A stretch of DNA of 64,000 bases from Candidatus Marithrix sp. Canyon 246 (GTDB taxonomy: Bacteria > Pseudomonadota > Gammaproteobacteria > Beggiatoales > Beggiatoaceae), in contig NZ_MCBX01000009.1 of NCBI RefSeq assembly GCF_001723685.1, forward strand, positions 1 to 64,000, written 5' to 3'. The position numbers and the translations under genes were made by a program. Of the stretch, positions 8,705-17,283 are shown one piece after another (position 1 is the stretch's first letter; each line of letters starts with the position of its first letter). The notes under the pieces were generated by a model, which ran no database searches, was not told the origin of the DNA, and saw only the letters and a program-made list of their open reading frames with translations.

Positions 8705-9606
8705 ATGCTTGGCTAGTTCATAATTTTGCAGTCTTGGTTTCTAGTTTTAGGCAAATTATTCATACTCCTTTGCCTAGTGCCATGACTACTAGTGTTATTG
8801 GTATAGCCTTGGCTTTACCTGCTGGTTTATATGTATTATTAGATAATGTGCAAAATATTAGTGGTGAATGGGGTGGGGTTGCACAAATTTCTTTGTTTCT
8901 TAAACCAAATCTTGCTGAAAAACAAGTTCATAAGTTAGCTGATCAATTATTGAATAAGAATGAGATTGCTAGTGTGCAAGTAATTATGCCTGAAGAGGCT
9001 TTGGCTGAATATAAGAAATTATCAGGCTTTGGCGAGGCTTTAACGGCTCTTGAAAGTAATCCTTTGCCGCCAGTATTAGTGATTCAACCTACTAATACTG
9101 ATGCTAGCACTGAAAATTTATTAGAATATTTAAGTCGATTGCCTCAAGTTAATATTGCTCAATTTGATATGTTGTGGTTAAAGCGGCTATTTGCGATTGT
9201 CAAAATTGTGCAACGTGGAGTTGTATTATTAGCGATTTTACTTTGTCTTGCAGTATTATTAGTAATAGGTAATACTATTCGTTTAGCAATTGATAATCGT
9301 CATGATGAAATAAAAATCACCAAGTTAGTAGGCGGCACTGACGCTTTTATTCGTCGTCCATTTTTATATACTGGTTTTTGGTATGGTTTATTAGGAAGCT
9401 TGATTGCATGGATATTAATTCAATTGTCTTTTTGGTTATTACAATCTCCAGTTGAACAATTAACCGCTTTATATTATAGCGATTTTGAAATGATAACTTT
9501 AAATTTCTTCTCAAGCATAACATTAATAATTATTGGCTCTAGTTTAGGCTTTTTAGGAGCTTGGGTAACAGTTGGAAAACATTTAAAACAAATACAACCA
9601 CATTAG
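8695..9606 (+). CDS. ftsX: Cell division protein FtsX
   Basis: A 303-residue membrane protein with the FtsX layout: an N-terminal transmembrane helix (~30-50), a periplasmic loop (~60-165, ISLFLKPNLAEKQV), then three transmembrane helices (~178-196, ~225-250, ~270-292) around NTIRLAIDNRHDEIKITKLVGG, the conserved FtsX cytoplasmic loop. The family forms the membrane half of FtsEX, which controls peptidoglycan hydrolysis at the septum. The ATG lies inside the end of the ATPase gene (10-bp overlap), so the two are co-translated. rpoH, which often follows ftsX in gammaproteobacteria, is absent here. Confidence 0.85.
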   Translation: MQINAWLVHNFAVLVSSFRQIIHTPLPSAMTTSVIGIALALPAGLYVLLDNVQNISGEWGGVAQISLFLKPNLAEKQVHKLADQLLNKNEIASVQVIMPEEALAEYKKLSGFGEALTALESNPLPPVLVIQPTNTDASTENLLEYLSRLPQVNIAQFDMLWLKRLFAIVKIVQRGVVLLAILLCLAVLLVIGNTIRLAIDNRHDEIKITKLVGGTDAFIRRPFLYTGFWYGLLGSLIAWILIQLSFWLLQSPVEQLTALYYSDFEMITLNFFSSITLIIIGSSLGFLGAWVTVGKHLKQIQPH

Positions 9607-9785
9607 TAATAAATAAAAAACTCACCGCCCATTTATATTTTGTTCTCAACCAATACTACCCCATTCTTTTATCCTGCCTGATATGCTTTATCTACATACG
9701 AAATCTTAGCATTATTTGAGATTTTTTTCTAGCCGCTATTCTATATATGTACAAACACAAAAAAATTATTTTTAGATTGTGTTAA

Positions 9786-9861
9786 GTACAGCGAATTACG
9801 TGGATAAACGAATTATCTATCTAACTTGTTTACATTCGTTTATCCACGTAATTCGCTGTAC
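9786..9861. repeat. Large GTAC-bounded palindrome (family member 1)
   Basis: Two perfect 28-base arms (9786-9813 and 9834-9861) around a 20-base loop; the arm begins GTACAGCGAATTACGTGGAT. Related palindromes occur at 44138, 54111 and 58739, and half-copies at 38362 and 44411. It lies in the 412-bp gap after ftsX and could act as a bidirectional terminator, but its recurrence points to a dispersed REP/MITE-like element. The rest of this gap (9607-9785, 9862-9965) shows nothing recognisable. Confidence 0.8.
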
Positions 9862-9965
9862 TCATATTATGTTTGTTTTATTACAAAAGGCTGGTGCGTA
9901 ACATCAGATAAATAATATAAATCGAACATAAAGAAAAACTTTTTTGCTATTGAAAACCATATTAT

Positions 9966-9990
9966 GGCCATTATATTTATCCTAATGGCC
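9966..9990 (+). promoter_or_regulatory. Inverted repeat GGCCATTA/TAATGGCC upstream of the LamG-protein gene
   Basis: Perfect 8-base arms (9966-9973, 9983-9990) with a 9-base loop, 28 bases before the TTG start at 10019. The same half-site pair occurs before the paralogous gene at 3214, in the opposite arrangement. A shared operator is possible. Confidence 0.35.
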
Positions 9991-10018
9991 CAATTTAATT
10001 CTTAAAGGAGAAACTTTC

Positions 10019-11185
10019 TTGAATAAATATACTTTTATAAATGCTATGGTTTTATTTGCTGCATTAAGCGGCAATGTTTTGGCTGATTTGAATGATGGGT
10101 TGGTGGCTTATTATCCGTTTAATGGGGATGCTAAGGATGAATCGGGGAATGAGAATGATGGAACGGTTAATGGCGCGACGCTGATTGAGGATCGGTTTGG
10201 GAATAAGGAAAGTGCTTATAGTTTTGATGGAAATGATGATTGTATTCTAGCTAATGATAGTACAACATTAGACATTCAAAATAATATTTCGCTAATAGCT
10301 TGGATAAAAACAAGGGGAACACATAAGACCAATTCGGGGATGATTGTGGCAAAACATTATACTCATTGGGCTAGGGCATACGCACTTTATGATCAGAAAG
10401 TTTATTCTTCACAAAAATATCCTGACGGCATTATTTTATCCTATGTTGATATTCACAACAATGATCACGTAACAATTACTGATAGAACTGATGATAACAA
10501 CTGGCACCTAATTGTTGGTACATATAATAAGTCAACGGGAATATCTGAATTATATGTTGATGGCATTTTAAAAAATAGCAAAAACTTTGGTAAAATTAAT
10601 TTAATGCAAACATCCATCCCTGCTTCGATAGGCTGTTATCTTTCAAGCAATTCTGGAACATCTAAAAGGGAGTTCTTCAATGGTCTCATTGATGATGTTC
10701 GCATCTACAACCGCGCTCTATCAGAATCAGAAATCCAACAACTTTATAATGCTGAACAAGAGAAAGAAGAACAACCACCAACAGAAATTTCATCAAAAGC
10801 CATTTACGATTCCTTAACAAATACATTATCTTTAGAAGGTATTTTAGTTCCTTTTATAGATGAATTTACTGGCAAAGCAACTGATAAAAAAGGAATCTTT
10901 GATGTTCAATTAGAAGAAAAAACCAAACTTGTATTTCAAGTGATTCCTTGGAGTATAAATGTCAAGGGAACGCTTGAAGGAGAAAATACTAGCGGCTATA
11001 TCTTGTATCATCACAAAACTAGATCAGTTGAGATTCCTTGTTTTAAAGTTACTACTATTGCTAAACTTGGTGATGGAATTGAAGGGGATGCGGTATATTA
11101 TAAAGATGTAATTATGAAACAGAGGCATCTGGATTATCCGATATTTCATGTTGAAGATATGACTGAAGCTGATAGTTGTAAATAA
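10019..11185 (+). CDS. Secreted LamG-domain protein with C-terminal shared module
   Basis: Start is TTG 10019, supported by an AAAGGAG Shine-Dalgarno at 10004-10010 (8-base spacing) and a signal peptide (MNKYTFINAMVLFAALSG, cleavage near VLA-DLN). The 388-residue protein has a LamG/concanavalin-like domain (~27-240, LVAYYPFNGDAKDESGN, IDDVRIYNRALSESEI), a Glu-rich linker, then the ~130-residue module (~256-388) that is N-terminal in the proteins at 1 and 3214. LamG domains usually bind sugars or proteins. The swapped position shows that the module is a mobile domain. Ligand unknown. Confidence 0.8.
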   Translation: MNKYTFINAMVLFAALSGNVLADLNDGLVAYYPFNGDAKDESGNENDGTVNGATLIEDRFGNKESAYSFDGNDDCILANDSTTLDIQNNISLIAWIKTRGTHKTNSGMIVAKHYTHWARAYALYDQKVYSSQKYPDGIILSYVDIHNNDHVTITDRTDDNNWHLIVGTYNKSTGISELYVDGILKNSKNFGKINLMQTSIPASIGCYLSSNSGTSKREFFNGLIDDVRIYNRALSESEIQQLYNAEQEKEEQPPTEISSKAIYDSLTNTLSLEGILVPFIDEFTGKATDKKGIFDVQLEEKTKLVFQVIPWSINVKGTLEGENTSGYILYHHKTRSVEIPCFKVTTIAKLGDGIEGDAVYYKDVIMKQRHLDYPIFHVEDMTEADSCK

Positions 11186-11192
11186 ATACCAA

Positions 11193-11245
11193 TTGTCAGA
11201 ATCAGAATTTACAAGATTTAATCCTGTAAATCCTGATTCTGACAA
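11193..11245. repeat. Imperfect palindrome, possible bidirectional terminator
   Basis: 21-base arms (11193-11213, 11225-11245) with one mismatch; the right arm contains CCTGATTCTGACAA. It sits between convergent genes, 8 bases after the stop at 11185 and 50 bases before the next stop, so termination in both directions is plausible. A half of another palindrome (CCTGACAGG, near 11280) follows. Confidence 0.6.
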
Positions 11246-11296
11246 TGAAAGATTATAGATAAAAATTTTAGTCTAAAAACCTGACAGGTCTGAGAC

Positions 11297-11908
11297 TTAA
11301 AATTTAATTCCCTCCATATTAATGTCGTTATTTTGCCAACTAGTAACTAAATGACAAACATAATTTATACCAATATCAATTTTAGAAATATTCCATGTTT
11401 TATCATATAAATAAGCTTTATTTATATCAAGCTTAATGTCTAATAATGGAATAGACAAGCCTCTACCATCCGCCTTTATCACAGCCTCTTTAATCGTCCA
11501 TATTTCATAAAACTCTTTATATGATAGTGGTTTTGTTTCCATATATTGATTAAAATCTGATATATTAATTGCTTTGATTAACTCAATATCTATTCCAAGC
11601 CGCCCTTGATCAGAAATAGCACATACTACATATTCACCGGCATGTGAAATATTAAAATCAATTTTATTATCAATAAATGGTCTATTATATAGTTCATATT
11701 TTAATTGATTTAGACAATCACTATTATAACCTGCTTGACGTAAAGCATGTTTTAGTAACAATTTACTAAACAAAGCGGCATGTTGATCTTGCCATCGCCT
11801 AAAATTACTAATTTTTTGTTGAATATTTTTAGGTAATTGGCAAAAATATATTTGCCACTGTTCAATAGAAAGAGGGCTAGTAAAATGTGTATAAAAAATT
11901 TTAACCAT
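11297..11908 (-). CDS. 4'-phosphopantetheinyl transferase, Sfp type
   Basis: A 203-residue protein with the family motifs: FNISHAG (85-91), GIDIE (105-109, Mg-binding acids) and WTIKEAVIKADGRG (137-150). It transfers phosphopantetheine from CoA to carrier-protein serines. It is slightly short for the Sfp class, and the segment between the second and third motifs is compact. It is divergent from the lipoprotein gene at 11921, with only 12 bp between the two start codons, so the promoters must lie inside the genes. The acceptor (fatty acid, polyketide or peptide synthase) is not in this window. Confidence 0.85.
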   Translation of the reverse strand: MVKIFYTHFTSPLSIEQWQIYFCQLPKNIQQKISNFRRWQDQHAALFSKLLLKHALRQAGYNSDCLNQLKYELYNRPFIDNKIDFNISHAGEYVVCAISDQGRLGIDIELIKAINISDFNQYMETKPLSYKEFYEIWTIKEAVIKADGRGLSIPLLDIKLDINKAYLYDKTWNISKIDIGINYVCHLVTSWQNNDINMEGIKF

Positions 11909-11920
11909 AATGGAGTATTT

Positions 11921-12379
11921 ATGAAATATATTATTAATATATTATTCATTCTAATGTTATTCGATATAAGTGCTTGTTCACAAGGCAATAAACAAGTAGC
12001 TGCAACCGTTACACCAGTAGCATCAATTAATAAAGAATCTGAAAAGAAAAAGCCAGAAGAAGACAATACAGCTCATATAGATCAACTAAATATTTTAACT
12101 TATGAATCATTTCCAGTACAAAGCAATATAATTGTAAAGGGATATTTAGCTAATAATTGTGTTTCTATTTCCGATATTATGGAATCACGACAAGATAAAG
12201 AATTACAATTTGAACTTGTAACAACTCGTCAAGCCGGTAATAATTGTATCAAAAAGCAACACAACTTTGAAGAAATAATTCCTATTAATACAAAGGGATT
12301 AAAAGCCGGATTTTATACTGTAAAAGTTAATGACGTTACAAAAACTTTTGAATTGATAGTGGATAATATTGTTAGATAA
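11921..12379 (+). CDS. Small putative lipoprotein
   Basis: Start at ATG 11921, preceded by TGGAG, because it opens a lipoprotein signal (MKYIINILFILMLFDISAC, lipobox ISAC). The mature protein (~130 residues) has a charged linker rich in Lys/Glu (ESEKKKPEEDN) and a C-terminal beta-rich region with three Cys residues. No family is recognised. Its stop at 12379 directly precedes the next ATG at 12381, so it is probably co-transcribed with the DUF29 gene. Confidence 0.6.
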   Translation: MKYIINILFILMLFDISACSQGNKQVAATVTPVASINKESEKKKPEEDNTAHIDQLNILTYESFPVQSNIIVKGYLANNCVSISDIMESRQDKELQFELVTTRQAGNNCIKKQHNFEEIIPINTKGLKAGFYTVKVNDVTKTFELIVDNIVR

Positions 12380-12380
12380 T

Positions 12381-12869
12381 ATGTCTGAATTAAGTAGCTT
12401 ATATGATCAGAATTATACTGAATGGGCACATCAAAACGCAGTCTTGCTTAAAACCAGACGTTTTGCTGAATTGGATATTGCACATTTATTAGAGGAACTA
12501 GAAGATATGGGTAAAAGTGACCATCGAGAATTAGCAAGTAGGTTGCGGATTTTATTGGCACATTTACTAAAATGGCAGTTTCAGTATCAACAGTTATCTG
12601 ATAAATGGCGAGAATTTGATGGGCGAAGTTGGAGAGCAACAATTATTGAACAATGCACATCTATTAATATTTTATTGCGCAAAAAACCGGGCTTAAAGTC
12701 TGTGATTATTGATGCTATTAACGATGCCTATCCTGAAGCTGTAGAATTGGCAACCAATGAAACTGGCTTGTCTATTGATACATTTCCAAAGACTTGCCCT
12801 TATACAAAAGAACAAATTTTGAATACAGAATTATGGGAAAAAAATACTCAGAAATACCAGACAAGTTAA
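12381..12869 (+). CDS. DUF29 family protein
   Basis: ATG 12381 is chosen over an in-frame TTG at 12369 that overlaps the previous gene. The 162-residue helical protein matches DUF29: an N-terminal LYDQNYTEWAHQNAVLL, then LLEELEDMGKSDHREL, HLLKWQFQ, RSWRATIIEQ and a C-terminal YPEAVELATNETGL. DUF29 is widespread in cyanobacteria and some proteobacteria, and no function is established. Its last 37 bp overlap the next gene in another frame. Confidence 0.75.
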   Translation: MSELSSLYDQNYTEWAHQNAVLLKTRRFAELDIAHLLEELEDMGKSDHRELASRLRILLAHLLKWQFQYQQLSDKWREFDGRSWRATIIEQCTSINILLRKKPGLKSVIIDAINDAYPEAVELATNETGLSIDTFPKTCPYTKEQILNTELWEKNTQKYQTS

Positions 12870-13396
12870 TTGAATTTATCAAAGCTCAAAAAATATTTTT
12901 TATCGGCACTGCCACTACTGATAGTAGAGTTAGTGTTTCCCCTAAAGGTATGGATAGTTTAAAAGTTCTTGATAACAATAGAGTTGTTTGGCTAAATGTA
13001 ACCGGTAGCGGCAATGAAACCGCTGCTCATGTTCAAGAAAATCCTCGCATGACTATCATGTTTTGTGCTTTTGAGGGTAATCCTATGATTTTACGACTTT
13101 ATGGCACCGCTAAAGTCATTCATCAAAATGATCCTGAATGGAAGGATTTATTCAGCTTATTTGAACCACTGCCCGGTGCTAGACAAATATTTGATGTCTC
13201 AATTGATTTATTACAGACTTCATGTGGAATGGCAATTCCATATTATGATTATGTAAGTGAAAGAGAACAACTAAATAAATGGGCAGAAAAAAAAGGGGAA
13301 GATGGAATTAAACAATATTGGATTGATAAAAATCAAGAAACTATTGATGGAAAACCAACTAATATTGTTAGCATGAATAATTTAATTCAGGCATAA
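12833..13396 (+). CDS. Pyridoxamine 5'-phosphate oxidase-like FMN-binding protein
   Basis: Start set at ATG 12833 (MGKKYSEIPDKLIEFI), the usual family start, although it lies 37 bp inside the DUF29 gene. The 187-residue protein has the split-barrel PPOX features: FFIGTATTDSRVSVSPKG, VVWLNVTGSGNETAAH, and RMTIMFCAFEGNPMILRLYG. Members bind FMN or F420, and this small class is usually annotated only as a PPOX-family protein. The substrate is unknown. It ends one base before the rseC-like gene. Confidence 0.75.
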   Translation: MGKKYSEIPDKLIEFIKAQKIFFIGTATTDSRVSVSPKGMDSLKVLDNNRVVWLNVTGSGNETAAHVQENPRMTIMFCAFEGNPMILRLYGTAKVIHQNDPEWKDLFSLFEPLPGARQIFDVSIDLLQTSCGMAIPYYDYVSEREQLNKWAEKKGEDGIKQYWIDKNQETIDGKPTNIVSMNNLIQA

Positions 13397-13397
13397 T

Positions 13398-13799
13398 ATG
13401 TTAAAAGAAAATGCTATTGTTGTTGAACTCAGCAAGCAGTTTGCAGTCGTGGAAGTTATACCCACTAATCATCCTTGCACTCAGTGTCAGAATGGTTGTG
13501 GTATTGCCAGTTTAGCCAAAACTAATAAACATGTTAGTAAGATTAAAGTTATTAATTTAGTAAATGCTAAACTGGGTGATAAAGTAATAATAGGCTTAAA
13601 GGAACAAGCCTTGCTTAAAGCTTCATTGATCTTATATTTGCTACCATTGGTCAGTATGTTTGTTATAGGTATTGCAATGAATACAGTGCTAGCCGCTGTG
13701 CTTGGTTTTACCATTGGTATCTTATTGGTTCAAAAAATAGTGAAAAATCAAATGTTTAATAATGTAGATTATCTACCAAAAATAGTGAAAGTGTATTAG
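13398..13799 (+). CDS. rseC: RseC/MucC-like (SoxR-reducing system) membrane protein
   Basis: A 133-residue protein with the family's Cys cluster (CTQCQNGCGIASL, residues ~27-39) and two transmembrane helices (~75-92, ~94-110). RseC influences the sigma-E response or SoxR reduction in enterobacteria. The next gene is a DegP/MucD-type protease, as in the algU-mucABCD arrangement. rpoE, rseA and rseB are not present upstream here. Operon with the protease is inferred from the 5-bp gap. Confidence 0.8.
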   Translation: MLKENAIVVELSKQFAVVEVIPTNHPCTQCQNGCGIASLAKTNKHVSKIKVINLVNAKLGDKVIIGLKEQALLKASLILYLLPLVSMFVIGIAMNTVLAAVLGFTIGILLVQKIVKNQMFNNVDYLPKIVKVY

Positions 13800-13804
13800 T
13801 TATT

Positions 13805-15220
13805 ATGATGAAATATATAGTATTTTTAGCGTTTAGTTGGTTCTCAACCACAATATATGCACATGGATTACCTGATTTTACCAAATTGGTAGAACAATAT
13901 AGCCCAGCAGTAGTTAATATTAGCACCAAAGGTAAAAAAGCTAAAACTAGTAGTAAGAAGCGTTCTATTCCTAATATCCCGGGCTTACCTGAAGATTTAA
14001 ATGATCTGTTTCGTAAATTTTTTGATGAAGATAATTTGTTTCAACAAGATCAACGCCCTTCAAAATCGTTAGGTTCTGGCTTTATAATTTCTGAAAATGG
14101 TTATATTATAACTAATAATCATGTTACCAAAGATGCTGGTGAAATTATTGTACGTTTAACTGATAGACGTGAATTTATTGCAACATTAGTCGGTGCAGAT
14201 GAACGTAGTGATATTGCCTTACTTAAAGTGAAAGCAAACAATTTACCTACAGTAAAATTAGGTTCTTCAAGTGACTTAAAAGTTGGTGAATGGGTATTAG
14301 CGATTGGTTCACCATTTGGTTTTGAGCATACAGTTACTTCTGGTATTGTCAGCGCGAAAGGCAGAAGTCTTCCAAATGATACTTATGTTCCTTTTATTCA
14401 AACAGATGTAGCTATTAACCCCGGTAATTCAGGGGGTCCATTATTCAACTTAAACGGTGAAGTTGTAGGTGTTAATTCACAAATATATAGCCGTACTGGT
14501 GGATTTATGGGTTTATCATTTGCCATTCCAATCGATGTAATGAAAAATGTTATTGAACAATTAAAAACTAATGGTAAAGTTACACGCGGTTGGTTAGGTG
14601 TTTTAATTCAAGATGTAAATCGTGAATTAGCTGAGTCATTTAATATGGATAAACCAAAAGGAGCCTTAGTGGCAAAAGTTATGCCTAATAGCCCTGCATC
14701 AGCCGCTAAAATTAAAGTTGGTGATATTATCATTCGTTTTGATGGCAAACGGATCAGTCGTTCTGCTGATTTACCGCCAATTGTTGGTAGCACTAGAATC
14801 AACTCAACGGTTCAGACAGTGGTAATACGTCATAGCAAGCATATAATGTTAAATGTTACAATCGGTGAATTACCTTCTGATAATAAACTTAAATTATCAT
14901 CTCGCAAAGCTCCAAAAACTAATAGCACAGTTACAAATCAGCGTTTAGGTTTAAGCATTATTGATTTAACTGAAACACAACGTGAAGAATTTGGTATGAT
15001 CAGCGGCGGAGTGTTGGTTAAGAAAGTTGAATCTGGTGTAGCACGTGATGCTAGTATTCGTAAAGGTGATCTAATCAGTATGGTAAATGGTATTGAAATT
15101 CACAATGTTTCACATTTTCAAGACACTATAAACAATATTACAGTTGCTACAACCGTACCTGTATTAGTTTATCGTCAACGTTCTCCACTATTCTTAGCAG
15201 TAAAAATTCCAGCAAAATGA
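13805..15220 (+). CDS. Periplasmic Do-family serine protease (DegP/MucD type)
   Basis: A 471-residue protein with a signal peptide (residues 1-19, cleaved before HGLPDF). The trypsin-like catalytic triad is visible: His106 (NNHV), Asp136 (SDIALLKV) and Ser209 (GNSGGPL). Two PDZ domains follow (~275-360 and ~385-465). This is the HtrA/DegP/MucD family of periplasmic quality-control protease-chaperones. It lies directly after rseC, so it is probably part of an envelope-stress operon. The next gene starts within its stop codon (ATGA overlap). mucD or degP are both possible names. Confidence 0.9.
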   Translation: MMKYIVFLAFSWFSTTIYAHGLPDFTKLVEQYSPAVVNISTKGKKAKTSSKKRSIPNIPGLPEDLNDLFRKFFDEDNLFQQDQRPSKSLGSGFIISENGYIITNNHVTKDAGEIIVRLTDRREFIATLVGADERSDIALLKVKANNLPTVKLGSSSDLKVGEWVLAIGSPFGFEHTVTSGIVSAKGRSLPNDTYVPFIQTDVAINPGNSGGPLFNLNGEVVGVNSQIYSRTGGFMGLSFAIPIDVMKNVIEQLKTNGKVTRGWLGVLIQDVNRELAESFNMDKPKGALVAKVMPNSPASAAKIKVGDIIIRFDGKRISRSADLPPIVGSTRINSTVQTVVIRHSKHIMLNVTIGELPSDNKLKLSSRKAPKTNSTVTNQRLGLSIIDLTETQREEFGMISGGVLVKKVESGVARDASIRKGDLISMVNGIEIHNVSHFQDTINNITVATTVPVLVYRQRSPLFLAVKIPAK

Positions 15221-15468
15221 CCAATCCAGTCAGTTTGACACTCTATTTAAGACAAGGGTGTCATTTATGTCAAGATATGGAACGACAGGTAATGTCGTTC
15301 CAACAACAGTATGGTTTTACCTTACATATTGTTGATATTGATGCAGATAAATTACTCAAACTACGTTATGGTGAACGAGTGCCAGTGTTAGCCGCTGGAG
15401 AACATGAAATTTGCCATTATTTTTTTAATAAAGACTTATTGCAACAATATTTAAAAGCACATTGCTGA
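15217..15468 (+). CDS. Glutaredoxin-like protein
   Basis: An 83-residue thioredoxin-fold protein with a CxxC site ([11 protein letters not shown], Cys15/Cys18) and a cis-Pro region (VPVLAAG). It matches the short glutaredoxin/DUF836 class often found upstream of lepA in gammaproteobacteria. It overlaps the protease stop by 4 bp and its own TGA shares a base with the lepA ATG, so it is translationally coupled on both sides. The role is presumably thiol-disulfide exchange; the partner is unknown. Confidence 0.75.
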   Translation: MTNPVSLTLYLRQGCHLCQDMERQVMSFQQQYGFTLHIVDIDADKLLKLRYGERVPVLAAGEHEICHYFFNKDLLQQYLKAHC

Positions 15469-17261
15469 TGAAGTACATTCGTAATTTTTCTATTATAGCT
15501 CATATTGATCATGGTAAATCCACCATCGCAGATCGTTTTATCCAAATTTGTGGTGGTTTAACTGAGCGGGAAATGTCTCAACAAGTTTTAGATTCTATGG
15601 ATTTAGAACGTGAACGAGGCATTACCATTAAAGCTCAAAGTGTGACTTTATATTATAAAGCTAAAGATGGTAATACTTATCAATTAAATTTTATTGATAC
15701 TCCCGGGCATGTAGATTTTTCTTATGAAGTTTCGCGTTCATTAGCCGCTTGTGAGGGGGCATTATTAGTAGTTGATGCCGCTCAAGGAGTAGAAGCGCAA
15801 AGCGTTGCTAATTGTTATACTGCCCTTGAACAAGGGCTTGAAGTTGTACCGGTATTAAATAAAATTGATTTACCCTCAGCAGAACCTGAACGAGTGATAG
15901 ATGAAATTGAAAATGTCATTGGTGTAGAAGCTGAATCTGCCTTGAGGGTAAGTGCAAAAACAGGAATAGGGATTGAGGATTTACTTGAAAATTTAATTGC
16001 ACGTATTCCTCCACCTGAAGGTGATCGCGATAAGCCACTAACTGCTCTGATTATTGACTCTTGGTTTGATAATTATTTAGGTATAGTTTCTTTAGTTAGA
16101 GTCATGCAAGGGCGTTTATCAAAACGACAAAAAATCCTAGTAATGTCAACAGGGCGACGAGTACAGGTAGAAAAAGTCGGGATTTTCAATCCCAAGTTAG
16201 AATATCGTGATGTGCTTGAAGCTGGCGAAGTTGGATTTGTAGTAGCTAGCATTAAAGAAATTGAAGGAGCGCCTGTTGGTGATACTTTAACTGATGCTGT
16301 AGAACCTATAGATAAACCATTACCCGGTTTTCAACCAGTGCAACCGCGTGTATTTGCTGGTATGTTTCCTATTGATGCTAATGATTATGAATCTTTTCGT
16401 GAAGCTTTGGCTAAGTTACATCTCAATGATGCTGCTTTACATTATGAACCAGAAACCTCTAAAGCTTTAGGTTTTGGATTTCGCTGTGGTTTTTTAGGTA
16501 TGTTGCACATGGAAATTGTGCAAGAACGTTTAGAGCGTGAATATGAATTAGATCTTATTACAACTGCACCAACAGTAATTTATGAAGTAGTGACAACTGC
16601 GGGTGAAGTTTTAATGATAGATAATCCAGCTGATTTACCTCCACCTAATCAAATTGCAGAAATACGCGAACCTATTGTCGAAGCTAATATGTTGTTACCA
16701 CAAGAATATTTGGGTAATGTCATTACGCTAAGCATTGAAAAGCGAGGAATTCAAACTAAATTAAATTATACAGGTTCACAAGTAGCATTAAGTTATGAAT
16801 TACCTATGAATGAAATGGTGTTAGATTTCTTTGATAGACTTAAATCAGTCAGTCGTGGTTATGCTTCTTTAGATTATAATATGTTGCGTTTTCAAGAAGC
16901 TGATTTAGTTAAATTAGATATTCTAATCAATGGTGATCGTGTAGATGCTCTTTCGATTATAGTTCATAGAAATAAAAGCGTCAGTCATGGTAATGAATTA
17001 GCCAAAAAAATGAAAGAATTTATACCAAGACAAATGTTTAATGTCGCGATACAAGCAGCAATTGGAACTAATATAATTGCTCGTCAAACAGTCAAAGCAT
17101 TTCGTAAAAATGTCACCGCTAAATGTTATGGTGGAGATATTAGTCGTAAACGTAAATTGCTTGAAAAACAAAAAGAAGGTAAAAAACGCATGAAGCAAGT
17201 AGGTTCTGTTAGTATTCCTCAAGATGCTTTTCTCGCCATACTACATGTTGGCAAAAAATAA
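15468..17261 (+). CDS. lepA: Elongation factor 4 (LepA)
   Basis: A 597-residue translational GTPase. ATG 15468 gives the typical start [19 protein letters not shown] with the P-loop; [12 protein letters not shown] (G3) and NKIDLP (G4) follow. The C-terminal LepA-specific domain contains [20 protein letters not shown]. LepA promotes back-translocation and affects initiation and ribosome assembly. Full length. An alternative TTG at 15462 adds two residues and is less likely. lepA-lepB-rnc-era is a classic proteobacterial operon order. Confidence 0.97.
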   Translation: MKYIRNFSIIAHIDHGKSTIADRFIQICGGLTEREMSQQVLDSMDLERERGITIKAQSVTLYYKAKDGNTYQLNFIDTPGHVDFSYEVSRSLAACEGALLVVDAAQGVEAQSVANCYTALEQGLEVVPVLNKIDLPSAEPERVIDEIENVIGVEAESALRVSAKTGIGIEDLLENLIARIPPPEGDRDKPLTALIIDSWFDNYLGIVSLVRVMQGRLSKRQKILVMSTGRRVQVEKVGIFNPKLEYRDVLEAGEVGFVVASIKEIEGAPVGDTLTDAVEPIDKPLPGFQPVQPRVFAGMFPIDANDYESFREALAKLHLNDAALHYEPETSKALGFGFRCGFLGMLHMEIVQERLEREYELDLITTAPTVIYEVVTTAGEVLMIDNPADLPPPNQIAEIREPIVEANMLLPQEYLGNVITLSIEKRGIQTKLNYTGSQVALSYELPMNEMVLDFFDRLKSVSRGYASLDYNMLRFQEADLVKLDILINGDRVDALSIIVHRNKSVSHGNELAKKMKEFIPRQMFNVAIQAAIGTNIIARQTVKAFRKNVTAKCYGGDISRKRKLLEKQKEGKKRMKQVGSVSIPQDAFLAILHVGKK

Positions 17262-17283
17262 CAATATAAACAGGTAATTATAA

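Noticed and set aside
9786..9861. Replication or plasmid origin suggested by the long palindrome
   Set aside because: No iterons, DnaA boxes or rep gene are nearby, and the palindrome recurs elsewhere between unrelated genes.
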